Positions 1 to 7,892 of a stretch of 64,000 nucleotides of DNA are shown in pieces. The stretch is taken from NCBI GenBank assembly GCA_963665555.2, contig OY762308.1, forward strand, positions 2,232,001-2,296,000. The letters are read 5' to 3'. Every line of letters begins with the position of its first letter. Positions within the stretch are counted from its first letter, which is position 1. Origin of the DNA: CAXXXW01 sp963665555. GTDB taxonomy: Bacteria; Pseudomonadota; Alphaproteobacteria; Thalassobaculales; Thalassobaculaceae. A program made the translations under genes and the position numbers. The notes beneath the pieces are model-generated. The model was not told the origin of the DNA. It did not search any database and worked only from the letters and a program-made list of their open reading frames with translations.

Positions 1-80
1 TCGCGGTGATGGAGGTCGGCGACCGGGAGGTCCGCGTCATCGACCCGGCGCCGGCGCGGTTCGCGGAGGAGGGGTCGTGA
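1..80 (+). CDS. C-terminal end of an unidentified protein (5' truncated)
   Basis: An open frame enters from the left edge and ends at the TGA at 78-80. The 25 visible residues finish in RFAEEGS. The tail contains the stretch VGDREVRVID, which looks like a beta-strand end, but it is too short to identify. It runs towards the convergent hemW gene and overlaps its last 44 bases. It could be a genuine gene end or chance coding; only the upstream sequence would settle it. Confidence 0.35.
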   Translation, partial: AVMEVGDREVRVIDPAPARFAEEGS

Positions 81-1290
81 CCGCGCCCTCCGGCGGCCGC
101 AACGCGCCGAGCAGCAGGCGCAGCACGCCGTCGAGGCGCTGGCGGCCGGCGGCGGTGGCGCGCAGGCGTTCCCCGTCCAGCGCCAGGTAGCCCTCGCCGA
201 GCAGCGGATCGAGCGCGCCGCCGGCGAACAGCGCCTCGACCGGCCGGCCCGCCGCCGCCGCCGCCAGACGGGCGCGCGGCACGCCCTCGGCGAGCCTGAG
301 GCCCATCGTCAGCATGTCGGCGAGGTGCTCGGCCGCGCCGACTTCCGTGTCGTCGGCGATCGCGTGGCCGTCCCGCTCCACCCGCTCCAGCCAGGCGCCC
401 GGCGCCCGGCGGGTCCGCGTCGCGCGCCGCGCGCCGTTCTCGAAAAAGCGGCCGTGCGCGCCGGGGCCGACGCCGATCCAGTCGCCCGTGCGCCAGTAGG
501 CGAGGTTGTGGCGGCACTCGGCGCCGGGGACGGCGTGGTTGGAGATTTCGTAGGCCGGCCGGCCGGACTCCTCCAGCATCGCCCGCGTTTCCTCGTAAAG
601 CGCGCCCGCCGCGTCGTCGTCCGGGAGCGCGAAGTCGCCGCGCCGGTGCGCCGCGAGGAAGGGCGTGCCCCGCTCGATCGTCAACTGGTAGAGCGACAGG
701 TGCTCCCCGGCGAGCGCGAGCGCGCGGCGCAACTCCTCCCGCCAGGCGGCGAGCCCCTGTCCGGGCCGGGCGTAGATCAGGTCGAAGGACACGCGGGGGA
801 AGCGCGCATGGGCCGCCTCCACCGCCGCGACGGCCTCGCGCGCGTCGTGTCCGCGCCCCAGGAAGCGCAGCGCCGCGTCGTCCAGCGCCTGCACGCCGAG
901 GGAGACGCGGCCGATCCCGGCGGCGCGGAACCCGTCGAGCCGGGCGGCCTCGACCGAGGTGGGGTTGGCCTCCAGCGTCGTCTCCAGGTCCGGCCCGGCC
1001 GGCCACAACCGCCGCGCCGCGCCGAGGACCGCCTCGACGGTGCGCGGGTCCATCAGCGAGGGCGTGCCGCCGCCGAAAAACACGCTCGCCAGCCGCCGGC
1101 CGGGAACGCGCCGCGCCATCGCCTCCAGCTCCCGCAGTAGCGCGCGGCGCCAGCGCCCGTGGTCGATCGCGCCGGCGACATGGCTGTTGAAATCGCAATA
1201 CGGGCATTTCGAGAGGCAGAACGGCCAGTGCACATAAAGCGCGAGCGGGCCGCCGTCCGCGCCCTCCCCGCCGGCGCCGCGCGGCGTCAC
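37..1290 (-). CDS. hemW: HemW-like radical SAM heme chaperone (coproporphyrinogen III oxidase-like)
   Basis: This 417-residue protein is a radical SAM enzyme of the HemN/HemW superfamily. Near residue 25 it has the CX3CX2C iron-sulfur motif in the form CLSKCPYCDFNSH, which is typical of HemW rather than of true HemN. It also has the GGGTPS glycine-rich SAM motif and the HNxxYW block near residue 260. HemW proteins bind heme and deliver it to target proteins, and are not thought to oxidise coproporphyrinogen. The start codon is GTG (1288-1290), overlapping the rdgB stop in a GTGA junction, so translation is probably coupled. It is the last gene of an rph-rdgB-hemW operon, an order common in alphaproteobacteria. 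The last ~15 residues are Pro/Ala-rich and probably disordered. Confidence 0.93.
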   Translation of the reverse strand: MTPRGAGGEGADGGPLALYVHWPFCLSKCPYCDFNSHVAGAIDHGRWRRALLRELEAMARRVPGRRLASVFFGGGTPSLMDPRTVEAVLGAARRLWPAGPDLETTLEANPTSVEAARLDGFRAAGIGRVSLGVQALDDAALRFLGRGHDAREAVAAVEAAHARFPRVSFDLIYARPGQGLAAWREELRRALALAGEHLSLYQLTIERGTPFLAAHRRGDFALPDDDAAGALYEETRAMLEESGRPAYEISNHAVPGAECRHNLAYWRTGDWIGVGPGAHGRFFENGARRATRTRRAPGAWLERVERDGHAIADDTEVGAAEHLADMLTMGLRLAEGVPRARLAAAAAGRPVEALFAGGALDPLLGEGYLALDGERLRATAAGRQRLDGVLRLLLGALRPPEGAVTTPPPRTAPAPGR

Positions 1291-1952
1291 GGCGCGGGTC
1301 CGAGCGACCGGGCCAGCAGTTTCGCGAAGGCGTCGGCCCGGTGGCTGACCGAATGCTTCCAGGCCGGGTCGGCCTCGCCGAACGTGCTTTCGCTCCCCCG
1401 GGGGAGGAAGATCGGGTCGTAGCCGAAGCCGTTCGCGCCGCGCGGCGGCCAGACGACCGCGCCCTCGACCCGGCCCTCGACCGTCTCGACATGCCCGTCG
1501 GGCCAGGCGAGGCAGAGGGCGCAGACGAAGCGCGCGCCGCGCCCGGCGGCGTCCTCCGGAGGGTGGCCGGCGGCGGCGAGCGCGTCGTTCACCCGGGCCA
1601 TGGCGCGGGCGAAATCCCGCTCCGGCCCGGCCCAGCGGGCGGAGTAAATCCCCGGCGCGCCGCCGAGCGCGTCCACCGCGAGGCCCGAATCGTCCGCCAG
1701 CGCCGGCCGGTTCGAGGCCCGCGCCGCCGCCAGCGCCTTCAGCTCCGCGTTGCCGGCGAAGGAGTCCGCCGTCTCCTCCGGCTCCGGCAGGCCGAGATCG
1801 GCGGCCGGGATCGCGCGCACGCCGCGCGGCGCCAGCAACTCCGCGATCTCGCGCGCCTTGCCGGGGTTGTGCGTCGCCGCCACCAGTTCGGCGCCGTCGA
1901 ACCGCCGCCCCGCCGCGCCGCCGGGAGGGGGAGACGCCACGGCCGGAGCCAT
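1287..1952 (-). CDS. rdgB: RdgB/HAM1 non-canonical purine NTP pyrophosphatase
   Basis: The predicted 221-residue enzyme hydrolyses dITP, ITP and XTP to monophosphates, keeping deaminated purines out of nucleic acids. It has the family's N-terminal ATHNPGK substrate motif, the LADDSGLAVDALGG block with the catalytic and metal acidic residues, GFGYDPIF, and the C-terminal SHRADA motif. The ATG at 1950-1952 is chosen because it lies 5 bp beyond the rph stop and gives about 20 residues before the conserved VAATHN strand; longer upstream frames only read through rph in another frame. It sits between rph and hemW in one minus-strand operon. Confidence 0.95.
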   Translation of the reverse strand: MAPAVASPPPGGAAGRRFDGAELVAATHNPGKAREIAELLAPRGVRAIPAADLGLPEPEETADSFAGNAELKALAAARASNRPALADDSGLAVDALGGAPGIYSARWAGPERDFARAMARVNDALAAAGHPPEDAAGRGARFVCALCLAWPDGHVETVEGRVEGAVVWPPRGANGFGYDPIFLPRGSESTFGEADPAWKHSVSHRADAFAKLLARSLGPAP

Positions 1953-1957
1953 CGCCG

Positions 1958-2695
1958 CTACCCGGTCCCGAGCGCGGCCTTCTGGCGCGCCACCAGGTCC
2001 GCGATGCCGGTTTGGGCCAGCGCGAACATTTCCCCGAAGGCCTCGGCCGCGAAGGGCGCCTGTTCGGCCGTGGCCTGGATTTCGACGATCGCGCCGTCGC
2101 CCGTCATCACGAAATTGGCGTCGGCCTGGGCGGCGGAGTCCTCGGCGTAGTCGAGGTCGATCACGGCCGCGCCCCCGTACAGGCCGCAGGACACCGCCGC
2201 GACATGGCCGGGCAGCAGCGGGACCTCCGGCAGCACGCCCAGTTCGACCAGGCCGGAGAACGCCCGGTGCAGGGCCACGAAGCCGCCGGTGATCGCGGCC
2301 GTCCTGGTGCCGCCGTCGGCCTGGAGGACGTCGCAGTCGATCCGCACCTGGCGTTCGCCCATCGCCGCGGCGTCGGTCGCGGCGCGCAGCGAACGGCCGA
2401 TCAGGCGCTGGATTTCGAGCGTGCGCCCGGTCTGGCGGCCGCGCGCGGCCTCGCGGTCGGTGCGCCGGTGGGTGGAGCGCGGCAGCATCCCGTATTCGGC
2501 GGTAACCCAGCCGCGCCCGCTCCCCTTGACGAAGCGCGGCACGGAGTCCTCGATCGTGGCGGTGCAGAGCACATAGGTCTCGCCGAAGCGGGCGAGGCAG
2601 GACCCCTCGGCGTGTTTCGCGCAATCGGGTTCGAGGACGACCTCGCGCATCTCGCCCGGCGCGCGGCCCGACGGTCTGGGGCTGGAAGGGGCCAT
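1958..2695 (-). CDS. rph: Ribonuclease PH
   Basis: A phosphorolytic 3'-5' exoribonuclease that trims tRNA 3' ends, 245 residues, a normal family length. It carries the RNase PH signatures GRTLEIQRLIGRSLR and CDVLQADGGTRTAAITG, plus the N-terminal LARFGETYVLCTAT strand block. The first ~15 residues are Pro/Ser-rich and vary in the family. A weak GGAGA precedes the ATG at 2693-2695. It is the first gene of rph-rdgB-hemW, and its upstream region (2696-2839) is shared with the divergent hydrolase gene. Confidence 0.96.
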   Translation of the reverse strand: MAPSSPRPSGRAPGEMREVVLEPDCAKHAEGSCLARFGETYVLCTATIEDSVPRFVKGSGRGWVTAEYGMLPRSTHRRTDREAARGRQTGRTLEIQRLIGRSLRAATDAAAMGERQVRIDCDVLQADGGTRTAAITGGFVALHRAFSGLVELGVLPEVPLLPGHVAAVSCGLYGGAAVIDLDYAEDSAAQADANFVMTGDGAIVEIQATAEQAPFAAEAFGEMFALAQTGIADLVARQKAALGTG

Positions 2696-2839
2696 GACGG
2701 GCGGTCTCCGGCGCGCGCGAAAGAAGCCGCGACCCTACCGCCCCCCGCCCCCCGCGTCCAGCGCGGCGCGCGCCTCCCGCCCCTTGCGCCGGGGGGCGGG
2801 GCGGGGGACACTCGCGGCGGCAACCGGGGGGAGCGGGCG

Positions 2840-3742
2840 ATGGGGAGCGACGGGGCGGCCGCGGCGAAGGCCGGCGCGGTCTTCCGGGGGTACGACCGGG
2901 CCGGGCTGGACCGGGAATACGACAACCGGGCCAAGGTCGCGGACGCCGGCGCCATCGTCGAACGATGGATGGCGGACGGCGCGGCGGCGCGCGATTCGAT
3001 GAGCCGGCGCCTCGACATCCCCTACGGGCCGCATCCGCGCCAGCGCTACGACCTCTTCCCCGCCGCCGCGCCGGGCGCGCCGGTGCTCGCCTTCGTGCAC
3101 GGCGGCTACTGGCACATGCGCGACCGGACGATGGCGCATTTCCTCGCCCCCTTCTACGTCGCGGCCGGCATCCATTTCGCCGCCATCGGCTACCGGCTCT
3201 GCCCGGAGGTCGGGGTCGCCGACATCGTGGAGGATGTGCGCGGCGCGCTCGACCGCGTCCGGCGCGACGCGGCGGGGTTCGGCGGCGATCCGGGCCGGCT
3301 GTTCGTCGCGGGCCATTCGGCCGGCGGCCACCTGGCGGCGACGATGTGCGGGCCGTCCGGGCCCGGGCGCGGCGTGCTCCGGGGCGGCTGCTCGATCAGC
3401 GGCCTGCACGACCTGGAGCCGATCCGCCTCTGCTACCTCAACGACACGCTCGGCCTCGACGAGGACGCGGCGCGGGGGCTGAGTCCGGTCGCGGCGGCGC
3501 GGGGCCTCGCGCCGGGCGGGGCCGCCCTGCCGCCGCTGCTCCTCACCGTCGGCGCGGAGGAGGGCCCGGAGTACCTCCGCCAGCGCGACGACCTGGCGGC
3601 CGCGCTGCGGGCCGCGCGCCAGCCGGTCGAAATCGTCGAGAACGCCGGCGCGAACCACTTCACCGCCTGCGACGCCTTCGCCGAGCCGGGGCATCCGCTG
3701 TCGGACGCGATGCTGCGCCTCGTCCTCGCGCCGGGCTTCTGA
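2840..3742 (+). CDS. Alpha/beta hydrolase (kynurenine-formamidase/HSL-like esterase)
   Basis: A 300-residue serine hydrolase. Visible are the HGGYW oxyanion-hole motif near residue 88, the nucleophile elbow GHSAGG with Ser160, and a C-terminal NAGANHF segment holding the probable catalytic His. The N-terminal block YDRAGLDREYDNRAKVADAG is typical of a family of small-molecule esterases that includes arylformamidases (KynB-like). The substrate cannot be read from the sequence. The ATG at 2840 follows a GGGGGGAGCGGGCG ribosome-binding site. The next gene, a response regulator, starts 16 bp after the stop and may be co-transcribed. Confidence 0.85.
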   Translation: MGSDGAAAAKAGAVFRGYDRAGLDREYDNRAKVADAGAIVERWMADGAAARDSMSRRLDIPYGPHPRQRYDLFPAAAPGAPVLAFVHGGYWHMRDRTMAHFLAPFYVAAGIHFAAIGYRLCPEVGVADIVEDVRGALDRVRRDAAGFGGDPGRLFVAGHSAGGHLAATMCGPSGPGRGVLRGGCSISGLHDLEPIRLCYLNDTLGLDEDAARGLSPVAAARGLAPGGAALPPLLLTVGAEEGPEYLRQRDDLAAALRAARQPVEIVENAGANHFTACDAFAEPGHPLSDAMLRLVLAPGF

Positions 3743-3758
3743 GGGGCGGGGCGGGCGG

Positions 3759-4454
3759 ATGGCCGGCGCGCGGAGGGTCCTGCTCTTCGGCGCCGACGCC
3801 GGGCTGCGCGCCGCGCTCGCCGAGCAGCTCGAACACGGCGGCGCGTTCGCCGTCGAGGCGACGGGCGACGCCGCCCGCGCCCTGGAGGCGGCGCGGACGG
3901 GGCGCCGCGACGCGATCGTGCTCGACGCCGGCCCGCCGGACCCCGGCGCGCCGGAACTGTGCCGCCGGATGCGCGCCCTGGGGGTCGCGGCGCCGATCCT
4001 CGTGCTGGCGGGCGCGGGCGCGGCGGGGGAGACGGACGCCGGCGCGTGCCTCGACGCCGGCGCCGACGAGCGCCTCGCCAAGCCGTTCCGCGTCGCCGCG
4101 CTGCGCGACCGGCTGCGCGCGCTGCGCCGCCGCGCGCCCGGCGGCGGTGGGACGGCGGGGGCGATCGGCCCGTGGGAGTTCCGGCGCGGCGCCCGCCTGC
4201 TGCGCGACGCCGGGAACGGCCGCGAGGTCAGGCTTACCGAGAAGGAGGCGGCGATCCTCGAAAGGCTGCGCCGGGCCGGCGGCCGCGCGGTTCCCCGCGA
4301 GGTGCTGCTCGACGAGGTGTGGGGCTACAGCGCCGGCGCGGCGACGCACACGCTGGAGACCCATGTCTGGCGGTTGCGGCGCAAGATCGAGGCCGACCCG
4401 TCCAACGCGGCGCTCCTGCTGACGGCGGCCGGCGGCTACCGGCTGGCCTCCTGA
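3759..4454 (+). CDS. OmpR/PhoB-family response regulator with degenerate receiver
   Basis: A 231-residue protein with an N-terminal receiver (about 1-120) and a C-terminal winged helix (about 130-229) ending in the expected GGYRLAS. The phospho-accepting Asp56 (IVLDAG) and Lys108 (KPF) are kept. The usual acidic pair after strand 1 is reduced to GAD, and the conserved Thr/Ser after strand 4 is replaced by Ala84-Gly85. Phosphorylation is therefore doubtful, and the protein may act independently of it. No histidine kinase gene is next to it, so it is an orphan. DNA-binding target unknown. Confidence 0.85.
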   Translation: MAGARRVLLFGADAGLRAALAEQLEHGGAFAVEATGDAARALEAARTGRRDAIVLDAGPPDPGAPELCRRMRALGVAAPILVLAGAGAAGETDAGACLDAGADERLAKPFRVAALRDRLRALRRRAPGGGGTAGAIGPWEFRRGARLLRDAGNGREVRLTEKEAAILERLRRAGGRAVPREVLLDEVWGYSAGAATHTLETHVWRLRRKIEADPSNAALLLTAAGGYRLAS

Positions 4455-4479
4455 CGGCGGCGCGGGCCGGCGCGCCGGC

Positions 4480-4553
4480 TGGCTGGGGCGGCAGGACTCG
4501 AACCTGCGATCGCGGGATCAAAACCCGCTGCCTTACCGCTTGGCTACGCCCCA
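4480..4553 (-). tRNA. tRNA-Gln (anticodon TTG)
   Basis: On the minus strand the sequence folds as a tRNA. The acceptor arm TGGGGCG pairs with CGCCCCA, the D-arm is GCCAAGCGGTAAGGC, the anticodon loop TTTTGAT gives TTG, and the T-arm contains GGTTCGAGTCC. A discriminator G and an encoded CCA (4480-4482) follow. The length is 74 nt including CCA. It stands alone between the response regulator and a lower-GC ATPase cassette. tRNA genes are common integration targets, but no matching tRNA-end repeat was found downstream. Bases 4554-4771 between it and the ATPase gene show no gene. Confidence 0.97.
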
Positions 4554-4771
4554 GGGACGCGGCGATGCTATCCGCGAACCGCCCGCCCCGCAACCGGCCG
4601 TCCTCCTTCGCGGCCGGCGGGACGGCGGGGCGCCCCCGGCGGTTCGCGGCCCGGCGGGGCCGTCGGGACCGGGCGGCGAACGACGGCGGCGCGCGGGGCG
4701 TTTGCCGGCGGGCGGCGATGGTGTAGGCTCCCTTCGAGCCGCCGCGCCGGCGGCGCCGGGGAGGACGGGCG

Positions 4772-6328
4772 ATGGCGGACGGCCGCGGGTCCGAGACGAT
4801 CGAACTGGAGGTCAAGGACTTCGGCCCCATCGTCGAGGCCAAGGTGGACCTCCGCCCCTTCACCGTGTTCGTCGGCCCGAGCAACACGGGGAAGTCGTAC
4901 CTCGCGATTTTGATTTATGCGTTGCATCGGTTTTTCGGTGGGAACCAGTGGCGTCCGCCGGGCCTCGATGGACCTTGGCGATATGGAAAATTGATGGAAA
5001 TCATAGAAGAGAGTTTGGAAAAAGCGGGCCGTACAATCCCTGTCGACGGATTTGATTGGATGTTTGAAGGTGAAAGTGACTCATCTAAGATAACGCATAT
5101 TACGGTGCCGGAAAAAGTGATCGAAGCGATCCGGGAGGGCTTGGCTCAGCAGGCCGACAGTATCGTCGAGGAAATTCAGCGGTGCTTCGGCGCGGGGGAA
5201 ATCAACGCTCTGGTCCGCGAGAGCCGGTTGTCGAGCGCTCGTATTCGGTTTCGCGCGCCTGGGGATCGCGCCATGGCTGCGCCGGAATGCGAGTTGACTA
5301 TCGGGACATCTGCTCCCGTTCTCAAGGCCATTTTTCGTCAAGGCGCCCAAATTTCGATCATGGGAGACGATTTGCAACAGGCGCGAAAAGCATTGCGAGA
5401 ATGGGAGAATCAAAATTCTAACCCTTCATTTGAATCTGATCCAGAATTTCAAATTGATTGGGAACATCATTTGTTTTCCCAATTTATGCGTCAATTGTCG
5501 ATAATCATGTGTCAAAACTTTTTTTCACATCAATTGAATTTTCCCATCTACTATTTGCCAGCGGACCGAACCGGCGTCATGCACGCGCACGCCACGGTCG
5601 TTAGCGCTGTGATCCAGGGCGCGTCCAGGGTGGGCTTGCGACAAGCCGAGCCCGCGCCGGCGCTCTCCGGCGTCCTGGCCGATTTTCTGGACCGATTGAT
5701 CCTGCTCGGCCGGCCGGGGCTTCCGGGAGGAGGACGGCGGCCGGACCGGGGCGCCGGCATCGCGGATGCGATCCTCGACGGCGATGTTCGTGTGGAGAGG
5801 GGCGCGGTCACCGGCTATCCGGGCTTCTTCTACCGGCCGCGCGGCTGGAAGCGCGACCTTCCGCTGATGAACGCCTCCTCCATGGTCTCGGAACTCGCGC
5901 CGGTGGTGCTGTTCCTCCGCCACCAGGTCGCGCCCGGCGACCTGTTGATCGTCGAGGAGCCGGAATCGCATCTCCACCCCGCCAAGCAGGTCGAGTTCAC
6001 CCGCGAGTTGGCCCGACTCGTGCAGGCCGGCGTGCGCGTCCTGATCACGACGCACAGCGAATGGATTCTGGAGGAACTCGCCAACATCGTGCAGCGGTCC
6101 GGCCTGTCGGAGGACGACAGGAAGGCGCTCCCCAACGGCGAGGTCGCACTCCGGCCGGACCAGGTGGGGGCGTGGCTGTTCGAGCCGAGGAAGCGGCCCA
6201 AGGGGTCGGTCGTCAAGGAAATCCCGCTCGACGACAACGGGACCTGGCCCACCGGCTTCGACGACGTGGCCCTCGCGCTCCACAACGACTGGGCCGCCAT
6301 CGGCAACCGGATCGAGGATACGCGATGA
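4772..6328 (+). CDS. AAA-family ATPase (SMC/OLD-like, AAA_15/AAA_21 type)
   Basis: A 518-residue ABC/SMC-class ATPase. It begins with the strand LEVKDFGPIVEAKVDL and has a Walker A GPSNTGKS at 35-42. The middle is long and variable, with the PIYYLPADRTG block seen in this group. A Walker B LLIVEEPESHLHP lies near 390-402, with the following H-loop ITTHSEW. This arrangement is typical of ATPase subunits of two-gene anti-phage systems and of OLD-like proteins. Roughly 4,910-5,560 is visibly richer in A+T than its surroundings, which suggests acquisition by transfer. The stop overlaps the next ATG (ATGA), so the two genes are probably translationally coupled. The partner and the tRNA neighbour favour a defence role, which is inference. 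Confidence 0.85.
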   Translation: MADGRGSETIELEVKDFGPIVEAKVDLRPFTVFVGPSNTGKSYLAILIYALHRFFGGNQWRPPGLDGPWRYGKLMEIIEESLEKAGRTIPVDGFDWMFEGESDSSKITHITVPEKVIEAIREGLAQQADSIVEEIQRCFGAGEINALVRESRLSSARIRFRAPGDRAMAAPECELTIGTSAPVLKAIFRQGAQISIMGDDLQQARKALREWENQNSNPSFESDPEFQIDWEHHLFSQFMRQLSIIMCQNFFSHQLNFPIYYLPADRTGVMHAHATVVSAVIQGASRVGLRQAEPAPALSGVLADFLDRLILLGRPGLPGGGRRPDRGAGIADAILDGDVRVERGAVTGYPGFFYRPRGWKRDLPLMNASSMVSELAPVVLFLRHQVAPGDLLIVEEPESHLHPAKQVEFTRELARLVQAGVRVLITTHSEWILEELANIVQRSGLSEDDRKALPNGEVALRPDQVGAWLFEPRKRPKGSVVKEIPLDDNGTWPTGFDDVALALHNDWAAIGNRIEDTR

Positions 6329-6870
6329 CCGGCGTATTGGAAGCGCTTCGCCGGAGCTTCGATTCGGACTGTTTGCTGGAGGGGAACCCCGAAACATTGG
6401 CGGAAGAGGGGTGCGGCGTGGGTTTGACGGATATGCCGATCCCTCGCCTGGTTATCGATCTCGACCGGCCCGGCTCGCCGCTCGGCCCGAACGACAGGCG
6501 CTGCGACTTCCTGTTCGTCGGGAAATGCCCCGGTTGCGGCGGTTCCTTCGTCGTGCCCATCGAGATCAAGGGCGGACGGGCGGACCCCGGCGATTTCGTT
6601 CCGCAACTCCAGGCCGGCGCTTGCGTGGCGGAGAGATACATTCCTCGGAAGGCCAGGGTCCGCTTCCTGCCGGTGCTCGTCGCCCATGCGATGAAGAAGG
6701 GCGACCGCGTGAACGCCAAGAGGGACCGCGGCAAGCGCGCGACGGGGCGAAGGAAGGGAGCCGGTAGCGACACGGTGCGGTTCAGGAGCCGACGGGCGCG
6801 CGTCGCGAGGATCAAGTGCGGCGACCGGCTGAAGGCGGCCTTCGATGTCGTCCGCCCCATCGCCGCGTGA
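6325..6870 (+). CDS. Putative PD-(D/E)XK nuclease-like partner of the AAA ATPase
   Basis: This 181-residue protein is not assigned to a named family. Three features stand out. The strand RRCDFLFV carries Asp61. A CPGC knuckle (68-71) follows. The strand VVPIEIKGG then carries Glu80-Ile-Lys82, and Gln94/Gln96 lie in the next helix. A D-(~19)-ExK-(~12)-Q spacing is what a PD-(D/E)XK nuclease core looks like. The two cysteines might be half of a metal site, or work with Cys60. The C-terminal third is strongly basic (KRDRGKRATGRRK), suggesting nucleic-acid contact. It overlaps the ATPase gene by 4 bp. ATPase plus nuclease would fit a defence pair; alternatively it is a non-catalytic sensor. Confidence 0.7.
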   Translation: MTGVLEALRRSFDSDCLLEGNPETLAEEGCGVGLTDMPIPRLVIDLDRPGSPLGPNDRRCDFLFVGKCPGCGGSFVVPIEIKGGRADPGDFVPQLQAGACVAERYIPRKARVRFLPVLVAHAMKKGDRVNAKRDRGKRATGRRKGAGSDTVRFRSRRARVARIKCGDRLKAAFDVVRPIAA

Positions 6871-6939
6871 CTCGCCCCCGCCGCCGCGCCTACACTCCGC
6901 GATCCCCCGTCCCCGTCCCCGCCCCGAAGGAGGCTCCCC

Positions 6940-7770
6940 ATGGCCGGCGCGTTGAGGATCGAACCCGTGACGCCGCTTATCGGGGCCGTCGTTTCCGGCG
7001 TCGATCTCTCGCGGCCGCTGTCGGACAACGAGCTCGGCGCGGTGCGCCAGGCGCTGCTCGACCACCTCGTGATTTTCTTCCGCGGCCAGGACCTCACGAT
7101 CGGGCAGCACAAGGCGTTCGGCCGCCAGTTCGGCGAACTCCATGTCCACCCCGCGCGCGACCGCAACGGCATCGAGGGGCACCCGGAAATCCTCTACCTC
7201 GACGCCGGGCCGGACACCACGCGGGTGAACGGCGACGACTGGCACTCCGACGTCTCCTGCGACGCCGAGCCGCCGATGGGCAGCATCCTGCGCCTGTTCG
7301 AGGTCCCGCCGTCCGGCGGCGACACGCTGTTCGCCAGCATGTACGCCGCTTACGACGCGCTCTCGGAGCCGATGAAGGCGTTCCTCGGCGGCCTTTCGGC
7401 GCTGCACGACGGCGGGCCGAACTATATCGACCGCGCGCGCCGCGCCGGCGTGTACAAGCCCGGCAAGGTTTTCCCCGCGAATGTCCATCCCGTGGTCCGC
7501 ACCCACCCGGAGACCGGGCGCAAGGCGCTTTTCGTCAACCGCATCTTCACCCAGGAGATCGTCGGCCTGCCGCGCGAGGAAAGCCGGGCGGTGCTCGACT
7601 TCCTGTTCCGCCACATCGCCGAACCCGGGTTCCAGTGCCGCTTCAGGTGGGAGAAGGACTCGGTGGCGTTCTGGGACAACCGCTGCGCGCTGCACCACGC
7701 GATGTGGGACTACTGGCCGCACCGCCGCCGCGGTTACCGCGTCACGATCGCCGGCGACCGGCCGTACTGA
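6940..7770 (+). CDS. TauD/TfdA-family Fe(II)/2-oxoglutarate dioxygenase
   Basis: A 276-residue non-heme iron oxygenase. It has the metal-binding HSD (in DDWHSDVSC, near residue 101), the distal His in NRCALHHAMWDYWPH, and the 2-oxoglutarate-binding Arg in RRGYRVTI. It opens with the family's PLIGAVVSGVDLSRPL block. Members hydroxylate taurine, aryloxyalkanoates and related acids; the substrate here is unknown. An AAGGAGGCTCCCC site precedes the ATG. It is followed by separately spaced SDR and nitroreductase genes in the same direction. Confidence 0.9.
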   Translation: MAGALRIEPVTPLIGAVVSGVDLSRPLSDNELGAVRQALLDHLVIFFRGQDLTIGQHKAFGRQFGELHVHPARDRNGIEGHPEILYLDAGPDTTRVNGDDWHSDVSCDAEPPMGSILRLFEVPPSGGDTLFASMYAAYDALSEPMKAFLGGLSALHDGGPNYIDRARRAGVYKPGKVFPANVHPVVRTHPETGRKALFVNRIFTQEIVGLPREESRAVLDFLFRHIAEPGFQCRFRWEKDSVAFWDNRCALHHAMWDYWPHRRRGYRVTIAGDRPY

Positions 7771-7892
7771 CGCGGACCGCCCCCTTCGGCCGCGCGCCCG
7801 ATCGTCCGCGTTGCGCCGGCGGCGCCCGCGCCGTATAGGTTCGCCCGGCGGGGGATCGGCCTCCGCGGGACATTCGGCGGGGAGTTCGGAGC

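Noticed and set aside
4480..6870. tRNA-Gln as attachment site of an integrated island
   Set aside because: No repeat of the tRNA 3' end was found downstream and no integrase lies between; the tRNA may simply be a neighbour.
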